Below, piece after piece: positions 1-9,292 of a DNA stretch of 30,000 nt. This stretch comes from Chromera velia (taxonomy: Eukaryota; Sar; Chromeraceae), in the NCBI GenBank assembly GCA_018398765.1, contig JAHBMJ010001427.1, positions 1 through 30,000 of the forward strand, given 5' to 3'. Position 1 is the first letter of the stretch. Each line of letters starts with the position of its first letter. The position numbers and the translations under genes were made by a program. The notes under the pieces were generated by a model that saw only the letters and a list, made by a program, of their open reading frames with translations, ran no database searches and was not told where the DNA came from.

Positions 1-31
1 TGTGTATGTGTGTGTGTGTGTGTGTGTGTGT
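1..31. repeat. (TG)n microsatellite
   Basis: Nearly pure TG dinucleotide run at the window edge, ending just before a CAATACAG that looks like a 3' splice site. It probably lies at the end of an intron. Confidence 0.9.
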
Positions 32-39
32 CAATACAG

Positions 40-276
40 AAACAATTGATCTTCGAGGCGACGGAGCTGGATGTCGACATAGTGTTCAACGACACCCCTC
101 TGGATGCCACTAAAGAGCAGCTTGTTCTTTCGGTAATTGCGCAGCTGGACAGAATTTTGCAGAGGGAACAAAGTCAAAAAGAAAAGCAACCACCGCAAGA
201 AGAGCGGGACGTTTGTGGGGGGGGGGCACAAAAAGAACAAGGACAGACGGAAGAGGAGAAACAAGTTTTGTCTTGA
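40..276 (+). CDS. Probable terminal exon of an unknown gene (5' part outside window)
   Basis: After the TG repeat and a plausible acceptor (CAATACAG) an open frame of about 78 codons runs to TGA at 274-276. Its first part looks protein-like (IFEATELDVDIVFNDTPLD, then a leucine-rich stretch ending LDRILQREQ), followed by a charged Gln/Glu/Lys-rich tail that could form a coiled coil or be disordered. I do not recognise a family. The start, and all upstream exons, lie outside the window. The C-terminal tail includes a poly-G run read as GGG, so the last third may be poorly conserved. The case for coding rests on the acceptor and on amino-acid composition only. It could also be a chance open frame. 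Confidence 0.4.
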   Translation, partial: KQLIFEATELDVDIVFNDTPLDATKEQLVLSVIAQLDRILQREQSQKEKQPPQEERDVCGGGAQKEQGQTEEEKQVLS

Positions 277-1015
277 CAGCAGGGATGGGGGAGAAGAGAA
301 GCAATAGACTTTATCTCGCCAGCCGGGGGAGCTGCAAAACCGTTTCTTTCATTTGTGTACGGGGGAGAGAAAGCGAATGTGGGCCCTGATGAGTCCATGA
401 AAGCGTAAAAGAATCGTAACGGAGTGTTGTGTGCGTCTTTCTTTGTCTGTGTGCTTGGCGTGAAAGAATTAATGGGCTTTTAAGGGGGGGGCGCAGCACG
501 CAGACATGCAGCCGTGTCGTGTCGTGTACTGATACAACTCTGGTCTGAATTCGCTGTGTTCTCGCGTTCATGGTTGATTGGCGTGAAAGAATTCAACTCA
601 TTTGCGTCCATTTTAAGTGCAAGAAAAATATGCCGTGGGTTTCTTTTTGCTTGCGTCCATCCATTTGTGTGCCGGTGCCTCGCAAACTTTCAAGCTGAGG
701 CCCGATGCAGTCAATCCTCCAAGTGACAGCCTGCTTGCGTGCGTGCGTCAGTGTGATCGAGTGACAAAGGCGACATGGGAGCCCGGGGAGCTGGGGAGAG
801 AGGTGAAGACAGGGGATGCATTGTCTGCCCAGACAGACTGTGGGGACCCAACTGAGTTTGCTGTCGAGTTCTTTATGCTACAGGTGCCGTTCTGATAGGG
901 CGTGCGGTCGATCCATTGGACATGGTGCAGCATGCGTCTCGATCCCTCAGTCTCTCTCCTTTTTCCTTTTCTTTTTCAGGGTTCGAAAGGACACGATATC
1001 GGGCCTTTCTCTTCT

Positions 1016-1140
1016 AATCCATTCATCCATCCATCTGTACATTCATTCATTGGTTCATTTCTTCGTCTATCCATCCCTTCATTCACCCATGCATTAATTT
1101 ATCTGTCCATCGTTTCATTCATTCATTCATTCATTCATAC
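1016..1140. repeat. Degenerate (CATT)n/(CATC)n repeat
   Basis: Repeated CATTCATT and CATCCATC words with interruptions, ending in a clean CATT run around 1116-1137. Short frames reading through it (HPFIHSFIH-like) are repeat translations, not genes. Confidence 0.85.
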
Positions 1141-1198
1141 AATGACCCGTTGCTTCCTTCTTTCTTGTCGCCTGTGCAAGTATTTGGCCAAGCATGTG

Positions 1199-1245
1199 CG
1201 TGAGTGAGTGAGTGAGTGAGTGAGTGTGTGTGTGTGTGTGTGTGG

Positions 1246-1282
<37 letters not shown>

Positions 1283-1290
1283 CGCGTGTT
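1199..1290. repeat. Compound (GTGA)n-(GT)n microsatellite
   Basis: Six or more GTGA units pass directly into an interrupted GT tract (with GTGGGTGTGCGT variants) ending near 1290. Confidence 0.9.
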
Positions 1291-2078
1291 GGTCGATCTC
1301 GACCATGCCCGTGCATGTCGTTTCGCCTTCAACGTCTCATGACCGTAAATCTGGCCGCAAATGGATGGGCTCATGCATGCATGGATGGATGCATTGGGGG
1401 TGCACGCAGAGAGTAACGGTGCACAGAGCAGGTCACACAATGTCGTGGACTTAACAAGTGTTTGGGGGCGGAATCACATTTCTTCTGCCTCAATTATGCA
1501 GTGAATGAGTCTGTTTTGCAAGACAATTGAAATGGTCATGCATGCATGCGTGCTGGCTGCAACTTGCTGCACCAAACGTGCATGGATGGATGAAGTCATT
1601 CTCGATTCTGTCTATAGGATTCTGTCGTCAGGGGGAGGGGCAGGGAATCGACGGATACAGTATACAACTCGTTTGCAAAAACCATGAATTATAATCATTT
1701 GATAAAAAGTGGAAGTTGGATACTATTGGATATAGGCAAAACTGGATGCTAGCCTATAAATTGTCCGCAATAACAACGCCTAGAACAACGCTTCGGCATT
1801 TTAGAAGCTAATTTAGAGCTAGAGTTAGAGCAATTACAGCTTCTCTGCCATAAGTCTTACAGAGAAACAAATTCAAAAATATTGAAATCTTGTATATATA
1901 GTTAAAATCCAACAGAATGACTATCAATTTTTAAGTTATCTAGTATCACATAGTATCATACATCTAGATCTAGTCAGCAGGACTAGCAGCAGGATGACAG
2001 CGGCTTTCACCACCATGCACACTGGCAATCAACAATTAACAACTTAAATCAGAGTCTGATTCAGAGAACTGGTACGCA

Positions 2079-2086
2079 GGTCTAGG
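2079..2086. repeat. 8-bp target-site duplication, left copy, hAT element 1
   Basis: GGTCTAGG immediately before the terminal TAGTAACC of element 1. The identical 8-mer follows the right end at 3234-3241. Eight-bp duplications are the hallmark of hAT transposition. Confidence 0.85.
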
Positions 2087-3233
2087 TAGTAACCATGTTT
2101 GATTTGATTTGATTTGATTTGATTTGAGGTAGGGCTTAAGCTCAAATCAAATATCCAGTCAGGGAGGACCTAGTCTTTAAAGACCTATCAAATACGATCA
2201 AATATTTGATCAATATAACTTTTAACCTCAAATATGAAGGTCCCGAAAAAAGTTTTGCAAGTACCAATCCGTCACGCATGCTGATTCAAATGAAAAAACC
2301 TAAATCTTGATAGTTTGCTCTAAAAAAAAAAACGTTTTGAGCTGCACTGAAATTAACGTTTCACCCCTTTTTACTTCATGCAGAGATAAACCGATCAGCT
2401 GAACGTTTTCCCGAACAGCTGTGTTGACTTTTCTGGTACTGGAACATCTTTTACGGCCCCCTTTTTGAGCGTCTGCAAACATTTTACACCCCATAAAGAC
2501 ATGTCACACAATCCGACAGGGTCAAACGGGAAGAAGGAGGCATTTGTTTTTAGAGCCGGGTACGTAAAAAAAATATGGTCCGTGCAAAAGGGGGCAAATG
2601 TAATTCAGTGTCAGGTGAAAATACAAGGAGCCGAGGGGGAAGGAGAAACTATTTGTGGCTGTGAGTATGCAGCAGTGGCAAGCAGTTCTTTTCAAACCCA
2701 CCTTATCAATCAGCATGGCTTGACAATCACGTCTGACAAACATGTGCAGCTGCTCCAAGAAAGACAGGAGAAGCAGTCAGAGGGGGCGGGGGGGACAAAG
2801 CAGCCTGACGTGCGAACGTTTTTCCCCACCAAAGATGAAGCAGAAGCCGTGGTCGCACCATATGCAGAGACGTATGAGAAGAGAATCAAGTGCGATATGC
2901 TGACCACTGACTTTCTGGCCAGTGCTGGCTGGCCTCATCTCACAGAAAATGAGGCATTGCGAAAGCTGGTCAAAGTACTGGACCCCCACTACGATCTCCC
3001 GTCTGTAGAGAAGGTGCAGAGACTTCTGCTCCCAACACTAAAGAACGAGATTATTCTGTCAATCAAAGACAGGTTGAGAAAAGCAGCGACCCGACGAGTG
3101 TCGATCACCCTAAGACAGTAAGTCAGTAACTCAGTGAGGAACCCTAAGAGGTTAACCTTAAATCTTACCTCAAATATCAAATATTTGAGGTTGAAGCTCA
3201 AATCAAATATAATCAAATCAAACATGGTCACTA
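2087..3233 (+). mobile_element. hAT-type DNA transposon remnant, element 1 (1147 bp)
   Basis: The termini are inverted repeats: TAGTAACCATGTTTGATTTG at the left and its near-complement ending CAAACATGGTCACTA at the right. The left end has one mismatch to TAGTGACC. Just inside are arrays of TTTGA at the left and the reverse at the right, like the subterminal repeats that hAT transposases bind. The 8-bp duplication GGTCTAGG flanks it. The interior carries the 5' part of a transposase gene and then jumps to the 3' end, so this is an internally deleted, non-autonomous copy. It shares about 717 bp of left end and about 120 bp of right end with element 2 next door. Confidence 0.85.
2501..3121 (+). 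pseudogene. hAT transposase N-terminal fragment (BED-like finger and start of the core)
   Basis: The open frame from ATG 2501 encodes about 206 residues. Residues about 12-80 resemble a BED-type zinc finger: an aromatic-rich start (FVFRAGYVKKIW), then CGCEYAA...SSFQTHLINQHG with Cys pair and His pair. Residues about 140-195 match the opening of the hAT core, with LTTDFLASAGWPHLTENEA, then ALRKLVKVLDPHYDLPS, then a helix ending KNEIILSIKDRL. This is the classic 'weak residue block, P-x-Y-x-(L)PS' hAT signature. The RNase H-like catalytic core and the dimerisation domain of a full transposase (usually 600 residues or more) are absent, so it cannot transpose by itself. Truncation comes from the internal deletion near 3114, not from a point mutation. 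Confidence 0.75.
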
Positions 3234-3248
3234 GGTCTAGGGCTGTGG
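3234..3248. repeat. Junction of two hAT target-site duplications
   Basis: Fifteen bases separate the two transposons. The first eight (3234-3241, GGTCTAGG) are the right duplication of element 1. The last eight (3241-3248, GGCTGTGG) are the left duplication of element 2. They share one G. Confidence 0.85.
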
Positions 3249-4888
3249 TAGTGACCATGTTTGATTTGATTTGATTTGATTTGATTTGAGGTAGGGCTTA
3301 AGCTCAAATCAAATATCCAGTCAGGGAGGACCTAGTGTTTAAAGACCTATCAAATACGATCAAATATTTGATCAATATGACTTTCAACCTCAAATATGAA
3401 GGTCCCAAAAAACTTTTTGCAAGTACCGATCCGTCACGCATGCTGATTCAAATGAAAAAACCTAAATCTTGATGGTTTGCTCTCAAAAAAAAAACGTTTT
3501 GAGCTGTACTGAAATTGACGTTTCACCTCCTTTTACTTCATGCAGAGGTAAACCGATCAGCTGAACGTTTTCCCGAACAGCTGTGTTGACTTTTCTGGTG
3601 CTGGAACATCTTTTACGGCCCCCTTTTTAAGCGTCTGCAAACATTTTACACCCCGTAAAGACATGTCATACAATCTGACAAGGTCGAACGGGAAGAAGGA
3701 GGCATTTGTTTTTAGAGCCGGGTACGCAAAAAAAATATGGTCCGTGCAAAAGGGGGCAAATGTGATTCAGTATCAGGTGAAAATACAAGGAGCCGAGGGG
3801 GAAGGAGAAATTATTTGTGGCTGTGAGTATGCAGCAGCAGCAACCAGTTCTTTTCAAACCCACCTCATCAATCAGCATGGCTTGACGATCACGTCTGACA
3901 AACATGTGCAGCTACTCTAAGAAAGACAGGAGAAGCGGTTGGAGGGGGCGGGGGGGACGAAGCAGCTGTCCAGAAAGGTAAGGGAAAAGGCAATGGGGGG
4001 GCTGCTGACAGTGCTGGAGGGGGGGCTGCTCCTGCAGGGCCCAGCGGGAGGACTAATGTGAAACCAAAGGAGGCGGCCGCAGACGCAAATGCTGAGAAGG
4101 CTAGGGGGAAACTTCCCCCTCCTGAGAAAGTCATCACTCCGGGTGAGGAAGGCTACCGACCTCTCTATATTCACCTCTAATACAAGGGGCTTGTTGTCGG
4201 CCCTGGCACGGCACAGAGGGTAGCCGAACTTACCAACTCTGGATGCTTAGCTGCCCAGAAATAGGACGGTTCCAACACCAACAGCAATAGCAAATGTATG
4301 CGTGGTTCTCCGTCTCACCCCGTTGTTATCTCTCCGCAACTGAATAGAAGCCCAGGAGTACCCACCCCTGGAAAGCCGAAAAGTCAGAGAAAAAGCTCTC
4401 AGCAGCTCCCACCACCGATCAATTCGATTCATATTGAAGAAAGTGATCATGAAGAAGAGGAAAAGGAAGTGCCATAAAGCTGAGTGATTGTCACCTCAAT
4501 TTTAGTACGTGCTCTAACTTTATCGTATCAACAAAAAGTCATATGCAATTTTAAATCTATCAATTTTACGTTCTTAATCTCTATTAGTACTAGAGTGAGT
4601 CTCAGTAACTAGTGTATATACACTGCCACACAGGCATATTTTTTTTACGGAACTGATAAGTTATAATTATATATATATTTTTTTAAATTTTTGAAATACA
4701 CATCAGAAATGTTCTGATAACTATTGTCATGAGAAAAATGATCAGAGTGACAGTAAGTCAGTGACTCAGTGAGGAACCCTAAGAGGTTAACCTCAAATCT
4801 TACCTCAAATATCAAATATTTGAGGTTGAAGCTCAAATCAAATCAAATCAAATTAAATCAAATATAATCAAATCAAACATGGTCACTA
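3249..4888 (+). mobile_element. hAT-type DNA transposon remnant, element 2 (1640 bp)
   Basis: Starts with TAGTGACCATGTTTGATTTG and ends CAAACATGGTCACTA, with TTTGA subterminal arrays at both ends. It is flanked by GGCTGTGG at 3241-3248 and 4889-4896. It matches element 1 at high identity from its left end to about 3965 and again from about 4749 to its right end. Between these lies a segment (about 3966-4748) that element 1 lacks, just as element 2 lacks element 1's 2804-3113. The unique part includes a stretch near 4365-4477 reading as a basic/acidic C-terminal tail that ends IEESDHEEEEKEVP and a stop. It probably preserves the 3' end of the parent transposase gene. Confidence 0.85.
3663..3920 (+). 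pseudogene. hAT transposase N-terminal fragment, nonsense-mutated
   Basis: Starts at ATG 3663 (MSYNLTRSNGKKEAF) and reads the same BED-like finger as element 1 (CGCEYAA, HLINQHG) for 85 residues. It stops at a TAA (3918-3920) where element 1 has CAA, a C-to-T change. An upstream cysteine is also replaced (VIQYQV against VIQCQV in element 1), which may damage the finger. Downstream sequence (Gly/Ala/Lys-rich, then stops) shows the internal deletion and decay. Confidence 0.75.
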
Positions 4889-4896
4889 GGCTGTGG
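4889..4896. repeat. 8-bp target-site duplication, right copy, hAT element 2
   Basis: GGCTGTGG directly after the right terminus CATGGTCACTA. It is identical to 3241-3248. Confidence 0.85.
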
Positions 4897-5132
4897 CCCC
4901 GAACATAATGTAATCCTGTAATCCTGATTGACTGATCGATTAATTAAACAAAGATATTCTTTTAGATATTTTTTAATGATATACTCTAGCATACTATACA
5001 AAAAATCCTTATTGAAAGTACGTTCTACCCTGCAAAAACTTAGGAATTTAGACAGGAATTTACTAGGGAATTTAAAGGAATTTAGATAGGAATTTAGAGG
5101 AATTTAGAAGAATTTAGCTAGGAATCTAAAGG

Positions 5133-5154
5133 AATTTAGACCTCTAAATTCCTA
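5133..5154. repeat. Perfect short palindrome in the foldback arm
   Basis: Ten-base arms GGAATTTAGA and TCTAAATTCC separated by CC, formed where the arm's repeat unit switches orientation. Confidence 0.8.
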
Positions 5155-5309
5155 AACTTTGGAGGTTAATTTCTCGTAAACTATGATAACTCATTGATGA
5201 GTTAGAACTTTATATTAAAGGTGCTTATAGACCTATATTCGACAGTGTTTTTGAAGCTGATTCAGGTTCATTACTTTAAGTTCGAAGTGAACCTTGAACC
5301 TTGAACCTT

Positions 5310-5402
5310 TTCCTAGCACTAATTCGACGGTGTAAGTCGAGGCCCGGCAGTGGACTGCGGGGCAACCCGGAACATAAATCCTATCCTATCCTAATCCTAG
5401 CT
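5310..5402 (+). repeat. SINE-like 3' end with (A)ATCCT tail
   Basis: A GC-rich stretch (GGCAGTGGACTGCGGGGC, AACCCGGAACATAAATCC) followed by repeated CCTAT/AATCCT units. It resembles the 3' end of a non-LTR element or SINE with a simple-repeat tail. A related block lies on the minus strand at 11098-11190, and a fragment flanks the hAT pair. The family is not identified. Confidence 0.4.
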
Positions 5403-5590
5403 TATTAGAACTATAAGCACCGCTAATATCAAGTTTGAACTCATCATAGTTCACGAGAAATTGACCTCTAAAAATTGCTAAATTCCTGTCTTTAAATTCT
5501 TTTAGATTCCTAACTAAATTCCTCTAAATTCCTGTCTAAATTCCTAGGTCTTTGCAGGGTAACTTAGAATTTCACTTTTAACGAAAGTTG

Positions 5591-6725
5591 TAGTTAAATC
5601 TGTAGGGATCAAAAACCTTATAGACGTTGCATGCTCACGTATAAATGAAATATGAATGTGCTTTAAATTGCCAGTGCCAAGTTTATTGCTAATTATAGAT
5701 TGGAACTTGGAAGACTAGTTGGAAGACTGACGAAACGAAGAGTTAGACCAAATCTGGGGCCTGCCGGGCAGTGCCATGCATACAAACCTAAAAACAAATA
5801 TACCACGAGTGGGACACTGGGAATCAATGAATGAAATTATACACTGTCATATATGTGCATGTCTTTGCCCTTCTTTCAGCTTCTCCTTTGCTGCTTGCTG
5901 CACGTGTTTCTTCTTGCGCCATCCTTTTTGGATGTCAACGAGTGCAATGCGAGAAAACACACAGCAACTTGCAGTGAAAAGAGAGGCCAAGAAAAGACAG
6001 AAGGCAGGAGAACGGAGCACCACACACACAGAGTAAGAAGAAACCGGAAAATGCTAGGGAAAATGCATAAGTTTTTTGCAAGGACCCTCGACTCTCGGAT
6101 CGAGACCTGTTTTGCTGTATGTCCGTTTTTTCTTTCTCTTTTTTTTCCTTTGAGAAGCTTGCAGGTTTGACCGGGAAACGCTTCCAGGGCATCATGGATT
6201 CATGACATGGAATATAGTAGAGGCCTCGACTGTGCATGCCTTGCTGTCCCTTGCACTTGGCACCCTTCCTTCCCGTCTATTGTCGCACAATTATCCTCAA
6301 AACGCCAGTAACGATTAAATCTTTCGGGAAATTATTTCCGTTGTTATCTTCCCTCAATGTGCATGAAGGAAGAAGAATCCACTCGTTCTTGAAAATCTTC
6401 TGTCGCAGTACGTGGTCATTCATTTTCTGTATGTGCGAAAAGGAAAAAACACGATTGAGAAAGCCTGAGGGAAAAAAGAGCGATCAAAGCACGACGAGAT
6501 CTCTGCATGAATCAGGAATCAGAAAAGCCGCCTTTTTCTGTCCTGTGATTACAGTTGTTTCTCTTCTCTTTCCAGCTTTCCCTCCAGTGCTCCCACGACC
6601 TCAAATGACCCATTGAGTTCCTAATTCTTCCTTTCCCGTTTCTTCGCTTTTCCCTTCAAACTTCCCCAAACCCACCTAGGCCGTCAATCCAGTCCAGAAC
6701 CCCAGCTAGCTCGGTCGCTTTTGAC
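5591..6725. other. Intergenic, no gene supported
   Basis: AT-rich to about 5760, then mixed. Several short open frames occur (for example around 5853-6170, where a DVNEC string appears), but there are no family matches and no convincing splice structure. The last part is downstream (3') of the minus-strand zinc-module gene. Confidence 0.5.
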
Positions 6726-8614
6726 TCAAAACTGGTGGGGGTTGAACGGAGGGGGGGCCGAGGCCTGTCCGAAAGGGGGGGCGGTGCCTGCCTGCTGGGC
6801 CTGTCCTGCCTGCTGGAAAGGGGGAGTCACACCGGCACCTCCGAAGGGTGCGGCGGCGCCGCCGAAGGGGGCCTGCTGCTGGCCGAAGGGTGCGGCGCCG
6901 CCGAAGGGAGGCTGCTGCTCTTGCTGGCCGAAGGGTGCGGCGCCGCCGAAGGGAGGCTGCTGTTGCTGCTGGCCGAAGGGTGCGGCGCCGCCGAAGGGAG
7001 GCTGCTGCTGCTGCTGGCCAAAGGGTGCGGCGCCGCCGAAGGGAGGCTGCTGCTGCTGGCCAAAGGGTGCGGCGCCGCCGAAGGGAGGCTGCTGCTGCCC
7101 TGGCTGTGCGAAAGGAGGAGCGGCCTGTCCTGAGGGAGGCTGGAGAGAGGGGTAGGTGGAGGGGAGGGGAGGCATCTGGTTGCCTCCGACTCCCTTGAAG
7201 CCCCTGCCTGCACACCCGCCGCAGGGGTTCCACGGGCCCTCGCAGATGTACTGGTTGCGTCCAGCTCCGTCTTTACCACCTGCATGCAGAGAATCATAGG
7301 GATTCGAGCAAGAAAGGTGTCACACTTTCAATATTGATACGGGAGGTCGAGATGGGCACGTCACGCTCTCTTTTTTTGCATTGCCACTGACGGGGTGAGG
7401 CGAGAGAGCACTAGGGAAAAGGCCAGCTTCTCTGTGAAATGCACTGCCGGACAAATACCCACAAACAGCAATACTGACCCTTTCCTTCGCACTGTCCGCA
7501 CCGAGTCACCATGTTGAAGCCAGGGTGGGAAGGGCTGCCCCCGCAGGTGAAGCACACGTACTTCCTCCTGGGGTCTGCCATGTCGCAGGGGGACTTGTTC
7601 TCGTCGAGTCCTCCTGTGCGCACACCCACATCAGGGGGGGGATGAGAAATGCTTTCAAAAAACCAACACATGGGGGAGGGCCGTGGACACCCTGCTCAGG
7701 CTTGGGGAGGCAGCGAGAGAGAAGTAAGAGAATTCAGCTCTTGAATGGCGCGGATGAAGACTTCGTCCAACGTGGACTAGGGGCGAGGCCAGATTTCACG
7801 GTGCAAGTGCAAAGTGAGAGACCGACGCAACCCTTTCCCGTGACGGTATTGTCTGTGATGTCGGAAAGAAAAGGTGATATGAGAACATGGGACTGATGTT
7901 TCCTCCAAAGAATCTAACTCACCTTTTCCTGCGCATCCAGGGCAAGGGCTTCCTCCCATCACGGGTGCGGCAGGAGTGGGAGCTGCTTGAACTTGCTTGA
8001 AGCCACGACCGGAGCAGGCTGTGCACTGGCTCTTGAAGTGCATGTTGTACGGGATCGCAGGCTTGCTCCAAGTGTCAAAACCACCTGCAATCACACCATC
8101 GAGTCAGGGAGTGGAGAGTTGAATGGAATCTCTCACTGATCGAACCAACCACGTAGGGGGTGGCATTTGTGAGTGTTGCGGAAGAACAACACAAACACCA
8201 AGAGTCAATTCCCCAAGAAGGCAGAGAGCAACAAAAATGTATAATAGGAGAGGGGGAGCTGTGCTCACCTTTCCCTTCGCAGGTACCACACCGGGTGATC
8301 ATCACAAACTGGGGGCCTCTGCAGGCTCCGTTGCAGGTGTGGCAGGGTCCTTTGCGGTGCATGTTGGAGGGGTCACAGGGGTTTCCCCAGGTGTCGAAGT
8401 GACCTGCAGTGCGCACAAGTCAGATACAAAGGCATTCATTCATGCAGCTAGGGTGGATGGGCAGAAGGTAGATGCACCAAGAGGAGGACCAACCCTTTCC
8501 ATTGCACTGAGGGCAGGCAGCGTCGGACATGTTGCTGTTGGCGCCTTGTTGAAGAGAAACGGAGGCTTCAGCAAGTTTCTGTGCACCGTATGCAGCAGCT
8601 TGGGCAAGGAACAT
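6726..8614 (-). CDS. CxxCxGxG zinc-module protein with PPFGGAAPFGQ repeats
   Basis: Five exons on the minus strand: 8614-8494, 8403-8269, 8084-7923, 7613-7479 and 7279-6726, giving about 368 residues. Every intron is GT-AG and in phase 1. Exons 2-4 each encode a module of about 45-54 residues. A typical module has an FDTW-like start, a CxxC(x)G pair, a linker and a second pair such as CGTCEGKG or CPGCAGKG. Exon 1 ends with CPQCNGKG and exon 5 opens with a related CGGCAGRG. The CxxCxGxG form is that of the DnaJ/Hsp40 central zinc finger, so zinc binding is likely, but there is no J domain. Exon 5 then encodes repeats of PPFGGAAPFGQQQQ and a disordered Pro/Gln tail ending NPHQF. Function unknown. 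The ATG at 8614 is the first in frame. A GTAAGT near 8677 hints that a 5' exon may exist upstream. Confidence 0.75.
6849..7102 (-). repeat. Coding minisatellite, 42-45-bp unit (PPFGGAAPFGQn)
   Basis: About six tandem units with the + strand core CGGCGCCGCCGAAGGGAGGC, followed by CTG/TTG codon-complement runs of variable length. On the minus strand each unit reads PPFGGAAPFG plus three to five Gln (one unit has a Glu). The number of Gln codons varies from unit to unit. The GC-rich units leave all frames open, producing spurious frames on both strands. Confidence 0.9.
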
Positions 8615-9292
8615 AACAAGGAAGTTTTTTAAGAGACAGGCTTGAACAGAAGGTGGAACACTGGGAAACTACTTACAGGATCCTATCAGGGCTGATCGAA
8701 CAAAAACAGTGAGTGGGGAATTTCCAGGGGAAATCTGCATGAGACGGGAGACACACATTTCCGATTACTGCCGGGGTCAGGGGTCCTCAAGCAGAACGCG
8801 TGTATCGCTGTGCACGATTTGGGCCCTGGCATGGCGCTGCGCGGCCGCCGGAGTGGTGATTTTTGTGGCGTGTCTCATGCCAAAATCGGCTAGCAAAAAA
8901 GTTAGCTCTGCCTGCATGCCCGCGCGGCTCTTCGGCGCTGCATGAATCTGCATGACGATGGCGTCTCTGACATTTTGCGGTGTCACGCAGCAGTCAGGAT
9001 AATGGGGGAAAACAAAAGCGCCTGATCCGTTCAACAATGATCACTCCTCCTCATTCTTCCTAACTGACCCCTCTGAATTTCTTGTGGGGCAATTGTGCCC
9101 AGACTCACTTATATTGGCCGGGTCGAACAACTTTTAGGGGGGTCACGCTGGGATCCACTGATCCAACAACTACAAATAGGAGCAGAAGTCACAAGAGACC
9201 GACAGGGCTTTCCTTTTTCAAAGGCGTCGGCAGTGCTGTATTCACCCATATCTGATTATTTTTTGTCTGCAAAATTGCGTTCTGTTTTCATC
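8615..9292. promoter_or_regulatory. Shared upstream region of divergent genes
   Basis: About 680 bp between the minus-strand zinc-module ATG (8614) and the plus-strand hydrolase ATG (9293). It must carry both promoters and 5' UTRs. No TATA-like box or other clear motif stands out. A minus-strand open frame at 8777-9037 lacks a good start and any family resemblance. It could contain a 5' exon of the zinc-module gene. Confidence 0.4.

Larger units (their letters stand above)
277..2078. other. Non-coding, microsatellite-rich intergenic DNA
   Basis: No gene supported. The first 700 bases have mixed composition with only short frames in all phases. Then come CATT/CATC repeats, a GTGA and GT array and ATGC/GGAT runs. 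From about 1680 the DNA turns AT-rich with many stops in all frames. Confidence 0.6.
5027..5560. mobile_element. Foldback / long-TIR element with SINE-like loop
   Basis: The left arm begins ACCCTGCAAAAACTTAGGAA and the right arm ends TTCCTAGGTCTTTGCAGGGT. Each arm is about 160-210 bp and consists largely of GGAATTTAGA-type units, followed inward by a matching block (AATTTCTCGTAAACTATGAT against the complement of ATCATAGTTCACGAGAAATT) and GGTGCTTATAG / CTATAAGCACC. The loop (about 5238-5410) is different in character. No coding capacity is seen. It is most likely a MITE-like or foldback non-autonomous element. No clear target-site duplication was found, so the exact ends are approximate. Confidence 0.65.

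Noticed and set aside
1131-1440. His/Thr-rich frames near the GT array.
   Set aside because: Microsatellite translation with no unique protein-like part.
5853-6170. Frame with DVNEC followed by a second Cys, reminiscent of a calcium-binding EGF domain.
   Set aside because: The remaining EGF cysteines and spacing are absent, the frame has no supporting exons, and composition is not coding-like.
6721-7198. Several long overlapping open frames on both strands (Cys/Trp/Gly-, Arg- and Ser/Ala-rich).
   Set aside because: All arise from the GC-rich tandem repeat. Only the minus-strand PPFGGAAPFGQ frame continues from the spliced zinc-module exons.
8777-9037. Minus-strand open frame upstream of the zinc-module gene.
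   Set aside because: No ATG at its head, no family resemblance, and no clear splice link to the downstream exon. It may contain a 5' exon but cannot be supported.
9095-9292. N-terminal extension of the BAAT/ACOT-family frame.
   Set aside because: The upstream part starts with GTG, not ATG, and does not resemble the family. The ATG at 9293 gives the expected N-terminus and length.
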